A stretch of DNA of 11,103 nucleotides from Trebonia sp. (lineage in GTDB: Bacteria; Actinomycetota; Actinomycetes; Streptosporangiales; Streptosporangiaceae), in assembly GCA_030043595.1 (NCBI GenBank), contig JASHXJ010000622.1, forward strand, positions 1-11,103, read 5' to 3'. Below the pieces are notes generated by a model, which saw nothing but the letters and a program-made list of their open reading frames with translations, made no database searches and had not been told where the DNA came from. Position 1 is the first letter of the stretch; each line of letters opens with the position of its first letter. Shown here piece after piece: positions 1-6,734 of this stretch. Position numbers and translations under genes: made by a program.

Positions 1-59
1 CGGCGAGGCCCGTGCAGCGTGCAGCCTCTGGCCTGGGGCAGTCGCGGGCGCTCGCGCGC

Positions 60-977
60 TCAGACCGGGATGGTCCGGGTGCGGGGGCCGGCCCGCAGCA
101 CCTGGGAGGGCAGCGTGTGCCCGACCGCGCGCTCGGCCTCGGCCGCCGCCTCAAGCAGCGCGTCGAGTGAGACGCCGGTATCGATCCCCATGTCCTCGGC
201 CATGTGGACGAGCTCCTCGGTCGCGATGTTGCCGGTCGCGCCCGGAGCGTACGGGCAGCCGCCGAGGCCGCCCACCGAGGCGTCGAAGTCCGCGACGCCG
301 AGCTCGAGCGCGGCGAGCACGTTGGCCAGGCCGGTGCCACGGGTGTTGTGGAAGTGCAGGTTCAGCGCCGTGCCGGGATTCGCGTCACGGAACGCGCCGA
401 CCAGCCTGCGCACCCGCGTCGGCGTCGCCATCCCTGTCGTGTCGCCGAACGAGACAGAGTCCGCCCCGTCGCGCACCGCCCGCGAGGCCACCGCCACGAC
501 CCGCTCGACGGGCACGTCTCCCTCGTACGGGCAGCCCCACGCGGTCGACACGATCATCTGCACGCTGGCACCCTTGACGTGCGCCAGCTCAAGGATCGCG
601 GCGATCTCGTCCAGCGACTCGCCGGTCGTCCGGTTCACGTTCTTCAGGTTGTGGGTCTGCGAGGCCGAGACGACGACCTCGAGCTCGGTCACACCGGCGT
701 CAAGCGCGCGGACCGCGCCGCGCAGGTTCGGCACGAGCGCCGAGTAGCGCACGCCCGGCGAGCGGCTGATCCGCGACCATACCTCGTCCGCATCCGCCAT
801 CTGCGGGATCGCCGACGGCCGGACGAACGAGACCGCCTCGATCCGCTTCACCCCGGTCAGCGACAGCGCGTCGACCAGCGCCACCTTCGCGTCGGTGGGG
901 ATGGGATCCTCGTTCTGCAGCCCGTCCCTGGGCCCGACCTCACGCAGCGAGATCCTCGACGGCAGTTCCCAGCTCAC
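60..977 (-). CDS. mvaB: Hydroxymethylglutaryl-CoA lyase
   Basis: This 305-residue protein cleaves 3-hydroxy-3-methylglutaryl-CoA to acetyl-CoA and acetoacetate, the last step of leucine degradation, in the cytoplasm. It has the DRE-TIM (HMGL-like) barrel signatures in order: VGPRDGLQNE at residues 14-23 (Arg17 and metal-ligand Asp18), GDTTGMATP at 178-186, LHFHNTRGTGLAN at 207-219 (metal ligands His208 and His210), and GGLGGCPYAPGATGN at 236-250 with the catalytic Cys241 and the metal-ligand Asn250. All residues known to be essential in the human enzyme have counterparts at the expected spacing. Length is normal for bacterial members. The start is a GTG at 977 with only a weak upstream GGA. 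It lies 34 bases after the enoyl-CoA hydratase gene on the same strand, and that pairing supports a leucine/isovalerate role over related lyases. The symbol follows common use (also liuE). Confidence 0.92.
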   Translation of the reverse strand: MSWELPSRISLREVGPRDGLQNEDPIPTDAKVALVDALSLTGVKRIEAVSFVRPSAIPQMADADEVWSRISRSPGVRYSALVPNLRGAVRALDAGVTELEVVVSASQTHNLKNVNRTTGESLDEIAAILELAHVKGASVQMIVSTAWGCPYEGDVPVERVVAVASRAVRDGADSVSFGDTTGMATPTRVRRLVGAFRDANPGTALNLHFHNTRGTGLANVLAALELGVADFDASVGGLGGCPYAPGATGNIATEELVHMAEDMGIDTGVSLDALLEAAAEAERAVGHTLPSQVLRAGPRTRTIPV

Positions 978-990
978 GGTTCCAGGCTAA

Positions 991-1008
991 CCCGCCCGGC
1001 CGGGCGGG
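991..1008 (-). terminator. Perfect GC palindrome between hydratase and lyase genes
   Basis: The sequence CCCGCCCGGCCGGGCGGG is a perfect 18-bp palindrome starting three bases after the hydratase stop codon and ending 13 bases before the lyase start. In RNA it could form a short, very stable GC hairpin with a tight loop. No run of U follows on the minus strand (only TT), so it is not a classic Rho-independent terminator. It could be an attenuator, an mRNA processing or stabilising hairpin, or a protein site. The call as a terminator-type element is tentative. Confidence 0.35.
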
Positions 1009-1011
1009 CGG

Positions 1012-1803
1012 TCACTCCCCCGGCCAGTGCGGCGCGCGCTTTTCCGCGAACGCCGCGATCCCCTCCCGCCGGTCGCCGGACAGCACCGCGGTCCGCCAGG
1101 CCGCGTCCTCGATGTCGAGCGCCGATTCCAGCGTGACGCCCCAGCCGTTGCGCAGCGCCCGCTTGGCCGCCCGCACCGCGACCGGCGAGTTGCCCGCGAT
1201 CGCCGCGGCCACCTCGAGGGCCGTCGCACGTGCCTCGCCTGCGGGGACGCGGCGGGCAACGAGACGGGACCGTTCGGCTTCATCGATCGACATGCGGCGG
1301 CCGGTCAGCACGAGGTCGGCGGCCAGCCCGGCACCGAGCCGGCGCGGCGTCAGCTGCGTCCCGCCGCCGCCCGGGACGAGCCCGACGGTCACCTCGGGCA
1401 GCCCGAATACGGCCGTTTCGTCAGCCACGATGATGTCGCAGCTCATCGCGAATTCGCAGCCTCCGCCGAGGGCGTATCCGTGAACAGCGGCCACGGTGGG
1501 CTGCGGGAGATTCAGCACTGCACCGAACGCGGCGCGGAACACCGTCCGCTGCCGGAGGATCTCCGCGTCGGTCATCGCGTTGCGTTCCTTGAGGTCCGCG
1601 CCCGCGCAGAACGCCCTCGTCCCTTCGGCGCTGAGCACCACAGCGCGCACCCCCGCGTCGGCGGCGGCATCGGCGCAGGCGGCGGCGATCGACCGCGCCA
1701 TGGCGGTGTTCAGCGCGTTCAGCGCCTGCGGGCGGTCGAGCACGATCTCCGTCACGAAGCCGTCGTGCCGCCGCACGGTGATGCCGTCCAGAGCCTCGGT
1801 CAC
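1012..1803 (-). CDS. Enoyl-CoA hydratase, probably 3-methylglutaconyl-CoA hydratase
   Basis: This 263-residue protein of the crotonase fold hydrates an enoyl-CoA; with HMG-CoA lyase next to it, the likely substrate is 3-methylglutaconyl-CoA (LiuC role), which is inference from context. The sequence shows the oxyanion-hole segments AFCAGADLKE (residues 65-74) and HGYALGGGCEFAMSCD (108-123), then FGLPEVTVGLVPGGGGTQ (133-150). Glu117 and Glu137 correspond to the two catalytic glutamates of rat mitochondrial hydratase (Glu144 and Glu164), so it should be an active hydratase. The reading frame stays open upstream to 2301, but the family N-terminus and the overlap fix the start at the GTG at 1803. 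That GTG shares four bases (GTGA) with the stop codon of the PH-domain gene, and no Shine-Dalgarno sequence is visible, so translation is probably coupled. Confidence 0.9.
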   Translation of the reverse strand: MTEALDGITVRRHDGFVTEIVLDRPQALNALNTAMARSIAAACADAAADAGVRAVVLSAEGTRAFCAGADLKERNAMTDAEILRQRTVFRAAFGAVLNLPQPTVAAVHGYALGGGCEFAMSCDIIVADETAVFGLPEVTVGLVPGGGGTQLTPRRLGAGLAADLVLTGRRMSIDEAERSRLVARRVPAGEARATALEVAAAIAGNSPVAVRAAKRALRNGWGVTLESALDIEDAAWRTAVLSGDRREGIAAFAEKRAPHWPGE

Positions 1804-2345
1804 GGGCCGTAGGTTATGCCATCCCCTGTGCGGTCGTCCCGGCCGGCCCGCAGCCGCTCGTCCTCGACGAGCTGGAACAGCGTGGACTGCACGTACTCCA
1901 CGTGCGGGATCTCGGTCAGCGTGATCTCCCCGTGCTCGCCGGCCGACTCCACGATCAGCGTGCCGCAGCCGAGCAGCCGGTCCAGCGGCCCCTTGCGGAA
2001 GGAGACGTCGGTGATCCGCGACAGCGGGATGTCCCGGCCGTTGCGCGCGATGATGCCGTCCCGCAGCCGCAGCCGCCGGGTGGTCAGCTCGTAGACGGTG
2101 GTGCGCCACCGCAGCAGCGGATACGACAGCCACCACATGAGCAGCACGATCGCCACCGCGGCCACGGCCAGCCGCGCGATCCCTGCCGTCTTGCTGGCCG
2201 CCATCAGCACCTCCGCGACGAGGAGCGCGGCGACCACCAGGAAGGCGAGCGCGATCGGGCCGACCAGCGTCTTCCAGTGCGGGTGAAAGACCTGGACGCA
2301 TTCCTCGCCCGCCGCTAGAGAGCGGTCATGTCCCATACCGGACAT
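1800..2345 (-). CDS. PH-domain membrane protein
   Basis: This 181-residue protein has two predicted membrane helices (about residues 28-49 and 58-77), then a bacterial PH-like (bPH2/DUF304-type) domain at about 79-161. The domain is recognised by the pattern of a tyrosine-rich strand, TTRRLRLRDGIIAR, IPLSRITDVSFRKG and LLGCGTLIVESAGEHGEITLTEIPHVE. The C-terminal tail is charged and cytoplasmic. The molecular role of this family is not established. In many actinobacteria, for example Mycobacterium tuberculosis Rv3278c beside birA Rv3279c, it follows birA directly; here about 2.6 kb separates the two. Its stop overlaps the hydratase start by four bases. Two in-frame ATGs are possible (2345 and 2336); neither has a good ribosome binding site and both lie in a small hairpin. 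Confidence 0.85.
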   Translation of the reverse strand: MSGMGHDRSLAAGEECVQVFHPHWKTLVGPIALAFLVVAALLVAEVLMAASKTAGIARLAVAAVAIVLLMWWLSYPLLRWRTTVYELTTRRLRLRDGIIARNGRDIPLSRITDVSFRKGPLDRLLGCGTLIVESAGEHGEITLTEIPHVEYVQSTLFQLVEDERLRAGRDDRTGDGITYGP

Positions 2346-2346
2346 G
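2327..2346 (-). repeat. Small inverted repeat over the PH gene start codons
   Basis: Two 7-base arms, CATGTCC and GGACATG, flank a 6-base spacer. In the mRNA the first candidate ATG (2345) lies in the stem and the second (2336) lies in the loop. A hairpin here would expose the second ATG and hide the first. This is sequence-only evidence; a 7-bp stem may occur by chance. Confidence 0.3.
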
Positions 2347-2426
2347 GTAGGACCCCGCGCGGGAATCTGGGACGTATGACCGGGACGTCGTGCGGACCGG
2401 GATCGCGGGCTGAGGTTAGCGCCTAT

Positions 2427-5024
2427 TCACTGGATGGGCAGGCTTCTGATCTTGCCAATGATGGCTTGTGCCGCCATCATGCCGACCGCGTTGATCGTCG
2501 CCACACTGGCGCCGACGAGCGCGCCCGCTGGAATCGCCGCCGCCCCCTCAGTGGCGACCGTAACGGCCAGGCCCGCGCCCACCAGGGCCCCGTCGAGCGC
2601 GAAGGTTGCCGTGTCCACAAGAAGCTGCGCCTGGCCGGCGAGCGCGGCTTTCAACGAGCTACCGGTATCGGCTTGCGTTTGCGTCATGGCCTGGGCCACC
2701 TCCCCGCTATTCAATAGCCACGACACGGGCTTACTGCCTTGATCCAGCGCCTCAGCAGCTCGTCCTTTCAGGATGAAGCCGGACACAACCGGCTCAGCGC
2801 CGTCAACGGCTGACTTGACTTGCTGGATCGAGTTGCTCTCGGTCGTTGTACCCCCGCCGGACAGCGGTGTCGCCACCGGGCTGCCGCTGCCCGCCAGGCC
2901 GCCCGCGATGATGTACGCGGACGCCCCGTTGGCCGGATTGATGATCATCCAGGCTGCTCCGGTCCAGTCGCCGGAGGTAACCGTCCCGTCGGTCGCCAGC
3001 ACCACGTACCCGGCGACGGCCGCGGACTCGATGTCCTCCTGGTACGCGCTCGGCAGGTTCAGCGCCGCGGAGGTCGCCTTGGCGTTATGCGAGTTGACAA
3101 CCGCGACCGGTATCCCGGAGGCGAAGGCATCGGTCAGCAGGGTGACCGTGGAGATCGCCGGCGTCTGCTCGCTGACCTGGAAGATAAGGTTCTCGAACCG
3201 AGAGGAATCCAGTGTCATGTCGAGCAGCGCCTCCGCCGCGGCACTCTCGGAGCCATTGGCGGGCCCCAGCGAGACAATATCTCTGCGGAAGTCCATCACC
3301 ATTCCGGCACCGACAGTCGCGGTCGGCGTCGCCGTGCTTCCCGAATACTGGAACGTCGGTGCGAAGCTCATGAGCATCTCACGGGGCAGCTCGATTACCC
3401 GAACTCCGAGCTGACCGGCCACCACGGCGTCGGCGGCATCCATGAACGCGTAGTATTCCTGCGCCTGCTCGCTGAGGATCTCACCAATGACGTTCTCCAG
3501 GCTCGTGTCGCTGCCGCGCTTGAGCCGGGCAAGCGTGGCCAAGAGGGGTGCTTCCTGCGCCGTGCCGACGCCGCCGCTCACGGTGCCAGGGGACACCCCG
3601 ACCGCCGCGAAGGTCCCCGCCGTGATTGTGTGGGTCGCTGTGGTGGTGTTGTTCCCCGAGGGCTCTCTGAACGTGACGTCCACGTTCAGCGGGTCTCCCA
3701 TCGTGACGGCGGCGCCGGTAGCGATCACAGCGCCGTTCAGGTACACGAGAGGCTTCAGGGAGACCGTGTCCGGTGCCGCCGCGTACAGTCCCCCTCCTGC
3801 GCTGATGGCGGCTGCGGCGGCGGCCGACGCCGGCTCGTACCCTATGGTCAGCTGCCCGGTCGCCAGCGTCGCGACGGGCATCGTCAGCTTGATGCCATCG
3901 CTCACGGTGAGAGTCAGGGAGTGGTAGTAACTGGCGGGGATCGTCGCCCACGTCGTCACCTTCCCCACGATCGTGCCCTCGGGCCCGGCCAGCGCCGAAA
4001 CGGCGGGCACAGCAGGGACGTACCCGCCCAGTACCTGGCCGACGGTCGCCTTCTTGCCAGCCAGGATGCCGAACTGCTTCCCGAGCAGCTTGTCCCAGCC
4101 CGCGACCGCCGTGGCAGCGGCGGCGACGTTCAGCTTGGTCACCGCGGGAATCGACGGGTCACCCGTGGCGCCGGCCGCCATCTTCCTGAACGTCGCTTCG
4201 TTGACGCCGCCAGCCAGCTTGGCCACGCTGGTCGCATGGACGACCCGCAGTGGCTTGAGGAAGGCGTCCAGGCTCACCCAGCGCAATGGCCGCTTGGGGG
4301 AAGGCCGCAGGTCCGCCTGCACCCAGACTTCTTCAAGCAGCACATCCACCAGCCGATTATGGGAATCCGTCACTTCCTGTGCCGGTATGCCGCTTTCTTC
4401 CAGTAGGTCCAGCGCCCCGGCCAAGCTGGTGAAGCCGCCCATTGCTTGCTCCAGTTGCCGGACGCTCAGCCGAACCCAGCCGAGTGCGTACCGAGTCCGC
4501 ACATGCAGGGCCGCCAGCATGGATGCGAGCAGCGCCGCCGTGTCCTGCGCGTCGCACTGGAGGGTTTGCAGGCACCCTTGCGCACCCTGTGTCACTCCCC
4601 ACAATGGCTCGCTCAGGACGTTGGCGCGCACCCATGAAAAGACCCGCTGCGGAGTCCTGAGCTTGGCGGCGAGCCTCCTGATCTGCGGTGTGACGACGTT
4701 CAGGGCGGCAACATAGCTGGCGAAGCCCGGCGCACTGGCCGCCTGCGCGGCACCCGCCGCTGGTCCCAGCGGCAGGAGACTGACAGAACTGGGGTCGCGG
4801 GTGATCGCGAGGCTATGAATGACGGGAAGACGTACAATTGCCGCTGGCATCACTGCAGGTGACGAATAGGCCTGGACGGCCTGTCCTGCGACGCGCGCGA
4901 CTGGACTCTGTGCGCTCGCGTAAGCTCCTGGAGTGGCCATCCCTATAACGAGGCCAACGGCACCGACCCAAATGCCCGCATGCTTAACCATGCGGCTAAT
5001 CTGGAAACTACGCAGCGTGTCCAC
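2427..5024 (-). CDS. Secreted protein with a degenerate transglutaminase-like domain
   Basis: I place the start at the GTG at 5024 (865 residues) because GGAGGA lies just upstream; an ATG at 5075 would give 882 residues, and that longer numbering is used here. A Sec-type signal peptide is clear (basic segment to residue 32, hydrophobic core 34-47, cleavage near ASA-Q at 55-56). Residues about 118-280 resemble the transglutaminase-like domain found in large secreted and Rhs/YD-repeat proteins: WGVTQGAQG, then DTAALLASMLAALHVRTRYALG, EEVWVQADL and WVSLDAFLKP. The expected Cys is Ala176 and the expected His is Glu249; Asp270 remains, so transglutaminase activity is unlikely. Residues about 595-728 (RDIVSLGPANG to IIAGGLAGSG) match, from memory, the second conserved domain of the same family. 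The tail (815-873) is Gly/Ala-rich and hydrophobic. The only cysteines after the signal are Cys168 and Cys174, a possible disulfide. The gene is visibly less GC-rich than its neighbours. The exact role is unknown. Confidence 0.75.
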   Translation of the reverse strand: MDTLRSFQISRMVKHAGIWVGAVGLVIGMATPGAYASAQSPVARVAGQAVQAYSSPAVMPAAIVRLPVIHSLAITRDPSSVSLLPLGPAAGAAQAASAPGFASYVAALNVVTPQIRRLAAKLRTPQRVFSWVRANVLSEPLWGVTQGAQGCLQTLQCDAQDTAALLASMLAALHVRTRYALGWVRLSVRQLEQAMGGFTSLAGALDLLEESGIPAQEVTDSHNRLVDVLLEEVWVQADLRPSPKRPLRWVSLDAFLKPLRVVHATSVAKLAGGVNEATFRKMAAGATGDPSIPAVTKLNVAAAATAVAGWDKLLGKQFGILAGKKATVGQVLGGYVPAVPAVSALAGPEGTIVGKVTTWATIPASYYHSLTLTVSDGIKLTMPVATLATGQLTIGYEPASAAAAAAISAGGGLYAAAPDTVSLKPLVYLNGAVIATGAAVTMGDPLNVDVTFREPSGNNTTTATHTITAGTFAAVGVSPGTVSGGVGTAQEAPLLATLARLKRGSDTSLENVIGEILSEQAQEYYAFMDAADAVVAGQLGVRVIELPREMLMSFAPTFQYSGSTATPTATVGAGMVMDFRRDIVSLGPANGSESAAAEALLDMTLDSSRFENLIFQVSEQTPAISTVTLLTDAFASGIPVAVVNSHNAKATSAALNLPSAYQEDIESAAVAGYVVLATDGTVTSGDWTGAAWMIINPANGASAYIIAGGLAGSGSPVATPLSGGGTTTESNSIQQVKSAVDGAEPVVSGFILKGRAAEALDQGSKPVSWLLNSGEVAQAMTQTQADTGSSLKAALAGQAQLLVDTATFALDGALVGAGLAVTVATEGAAAIPAGALVGASVATINAVGMMAAQAIIGKIRSLPIQ

Positions 5025-6000
5025 GGCTCCTCCAGATTGCCGCTCTATTGACGTGCATGTATTCGCTTTGTGCATATGCGAGAACTAAATAATAACAGAC
5101 CGGATTAAAGCGGACGCGAACGAATCCGCCCGCTTTACCGGCCGCGTTGTGTCTGGCTGCGGATTCAATGCCGACCGGGCCTCGCGGATCGCTATGTGTC
5201 GGTAACCGGACGTGGATGACGTCGCCGGCGGAGACCGCGGTCAGGGACGTGCCGCCCGGCTCCGCGATCAGCAGGCGGCCGTCGGTGTCGATGCCCTCCG
5301 CCACCCCGGCCAGCCGGCGGTGACCGGGCAATTCGACCCGGACCTGACGGCCGAGGGTGCCGCACAGTGCCTGGTACTCGGCCATGATGCCGCTGCGTGC
5401 CGGGTCCGGGTCGCCGCGGAACGCCAGGTAACGGCGCTCCAGCTGGCGCAGCACCTCGACGAGCAGCACGTCCATGGCCACGTCGGCCCCTTCGACCAGC
5501 AACGACGTGGCACGCAGGCCGCCTGGCGATACGGGAAGCGACGGTTCCGGCGTGGCGACGTTCAGGCCGATGCCGATCACGACGACCTCCCCCGACTGCT
5601 CGGCCAGGATCCCGGCCAGCTTGCGCTCGCCGACCAGCACGTCGTTCGGCCACTTCAGCGTCGCCGTGACCGCTGCCACGCCGCGCACCGCGGTGGCGAC
5701 CGCGACCCCGGTCAGCAGCGGCAGCCAGCCGCGGCGCGCGGGCGGGACCGCCGCCGGCCGCAGCAGGACCGAGAAGGTGAGCGCCGCCCCGGGCTCGCTC
5801 ACCCAGGACCGGCCGTTCCTGCCACGTCCTGCGGTCTGCTCCTCGGCGACCAGGACCTGTCCTTCCGGGCCGCCGCGGGTCAGCAGGTCCGCGTTGGTGG
5901 ACCCGGTCGTCTGCACGACTTCGACGGACCGCCACAGCCCGCCGGAGTCCTTGCCAGCCAGCGCGCCGCGCAGCACCTCGTGGCGTAGCGAAGTCCGCAC
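5008..6000 (-). CDS. birA: Biotin-[acetyl-CoA-carboxylase] ligase with an unusual C-terminal overrun
   Basis: This cytoplasmic enzyme makes biotinyl-AMP and transfers biotin to a lysine on the carrier domain of acyl-CoA carboxylases. It is the short form without the N-terminal DNA-binding domain. Motifs: TGSTNADLL (residues 32-40), the biotinyl-AMP loop GRGRNGR (58-64), KWPNDVLV (116-123), RKLAGIL with Lys127, and IGIGLNV (142-148). A C-terminal SH3-like cap (about 215-266) ends in SAGDVIHVRL, where homologues normally stop. The frame instead continues for about 64 codons through A/T-rich sequence and a hairpin to a TAG at 5008-5010, overlapping the next gene. The last family-like residue, Leu266, is a TTA codon, rare in high-GC actinobacteria. 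The start is a GTG at 6000 with a GAGGG sequence upstream, 14 bases after alaX. The catalytic body is intact; whether the tail is made is uncertain. Confidence 0.9.
   Translation of the reverse strand: MRTSLRHEVLRGALAGKDSGGLWRSVEVVQTTGSTNADLLTRGGPEGQVLVAEEQTAGRGRNGRSWVSEPGAALTFSVLLRPAAVPPARRGWLPLLTGVAVATAVRGVAAVTATLKWPNDVLVGERKLAGILAEQSGEVVVIGIGLNVATPEPSLPVSPGGLRATSLLVEGADVAMDVLLVEVLRQLERRYLAFRGDPDPARSGIMAEYQALCGTLGRQVRVELPGHRRLAGVAEGIDTDGRLLIAEPGGTSLTAVSAGDVIHVRLPTHSDPRGPVGIESAARHNAAGKAGGFVRVRFNPVCYYLVLAYAQSEYMHVNRAAIWRSRGHAA
5028..5033 (-). promoter_or_regulatory. Ribosome binding site favouring the GTG start at 5024
   Basis: On the minus strand GGAGGA stands three bases before the GTG at 5024. 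The spacing is short, but this is the only strong Shine-Dalgarno match near the candidate starts; the ATG at 5075 and the internal ATG at 4991 have none. The site lies inside the tail of the birA reading frame. Confidence 0.5.
5106..5137 (-). terminator. Terminator-like hairpin downstream of the BirA domain
   Basis: The minus strand reads an 11-base stem with one G-U pair (arms at 5127-5137 and 5106-5116), closing a 10-base loop. It is followed by a T-rich stretch at about 5084-5100, containing GTTATTATTT. This looks like an intrinsic terminator for the MFS-alaX-birA operon, about 65 bases past the normal end of BirA. It lies within the open tail of the birA frame, which argues that the tail is not native coding sequence. 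Another pairing (CGGATT with AATCCG) overlaps and competes with it. Confidence 0.5.
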
Positions 6001-6014
6001 CAGTGCCGCCCTCG

Positions 6015-6734
6015 TCAGTCGCCGACAGCGATGCGCAGCCGGCGAAAGCCCTTGCCCTTGTTCTCCACCTTGACCACCGAGATGCGCCCGACCTGGGCGG
6101 TGGATGCGACATGGGTTCCGCCGTCCGCCTGCTGGTCCAGGCCGACGATGTCCACGATCCGCACCTCTTTCACGTCCTCGGGCACCAGGTTGGTCGCGGT
6201 CCTGATGATGTCCGGGAGCCGGAACGCCTCCTCGCGTGGCAGTTCGCGCACCACGATCCGCCGGTCACGACGCAGTTCGGCGTTGCACGCGTCCTCGACC
6301 GCCTCCTTGAATCCTGGCGGCACGGTCTCCAGGTCGAAGTCCATCCGCGCGGTCAGCGGTTCCATGTTCCCGCCGGTCACCAGCGCGCCGAAGTCGCGGA
6401 ACACCACGCCGCACAGCACGTGCAGCCCCGAGTGCGTGCGCATCAGCGCCGTGCGCCGGGCATCCTCGACCGCGCCGCGCACCGCCGTGCCAGGGGGCGG
6501 GAGCGGGTCGTCCTGCAGCGGCAGCAGGTAGAGCTCGTCCGCTTTGCGCGCGTCAACGATCCGGGTCTGCACACCGCCCCACAGCAGCACCCCGTGGTCC
6601 GGCGGCTGCCCGCCGCCGCCCGGGTAGAACGCGGACCGGTCCAGCACGATCCCGTCCGGTCCGGATTCCACGACAACCGCGTCCCACTCGCGCAGCGTCT
6701 GGTCGTCAAGTTCAAGCCGGTGCGTCCTGCTCAC
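6015..6734 (-). CDS. AlaX-type alanyl-tRNA editing protein
   Basis: This 239-residue free-standing protein resembles the editing domain of alanyl-tRNA synthetase. Members of the family deacylate mischarged tRNA(Ala), mainly Ser-tRNA(Ala), in the cytoplasm. The sequence shows AFYPGGGGQPPDHG (residues 35-48), typical of AlaX and the AlaRS C-terminal half, the zinc motif HSGLH (His101, His105), the GGNM segment (121-124), and DGGTHVASTAQVGR (204-217) with His208. The usual fourth zinc ligand, Cys in CGGTH, is Asp204 here. The C-terminal strand KVENKGKGFRRLRIAV is typical of the family. The start is a GTG at 6734 sharing four bases (GTGA) with the exporter stop codon, so translation is probably coupled. 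Family membership is secure; activity with the altered zinc site is not certain. Confidence 0.88.
   Translation of the reverse strand: MSRTHRLELDDQTLREWDAVVVESGPDGIVLDRSAFYPGGGGQPPDHGVLLWGGVQTRIVDARKADELYLLPLQDDPLPPPGTAVRGAVEDARRTALMRTHSGLHVLCGVVFRDFGALVTGGNMEPLTARMDFDLETVPPGFKEAVEDACNAELRRDRRIVVRELPREEAFRLPDIIRTATNLVPEDVKEVRIVDIVGLDQQADGGTHVASTAQVGRISVVKVENKGKGFRRLRIAVGD

Noticed and set aside
1..59. A gene or terminator downstream of the HMG-CoA lyase at the left edge
   Set aside because: Only 59 bases are available; no stem with a U tract and no convincing coding start or end could be seen.
1012..2301. A 429-residue fusion of an unknown N-terminal part to the enoyl-CoA hydratase
   Set aside because: The first 165 or so residues are an out-of-frame reading of the PH-domain gene. 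The hydratase family N-terminus begins at the GTG at 1803, which overlaps the PH stop codon.
2820..4406. A 528-codon open frame on the plus strand, opposite the large secreted gene
   Set aside because: Its Arg/His/Gly-rich composition is that of an antisense shadow, and the minus strand carries a signal peptide and recognisable domains.
2346..5202. An insertion sequence or integrated element carrying the secreted gene
   Set aside because: No transposase, integrase, terminal inverted repeats or direct repeats at the two edges were seen by eye, so a mobile element is not annotated although insertion is suspected.
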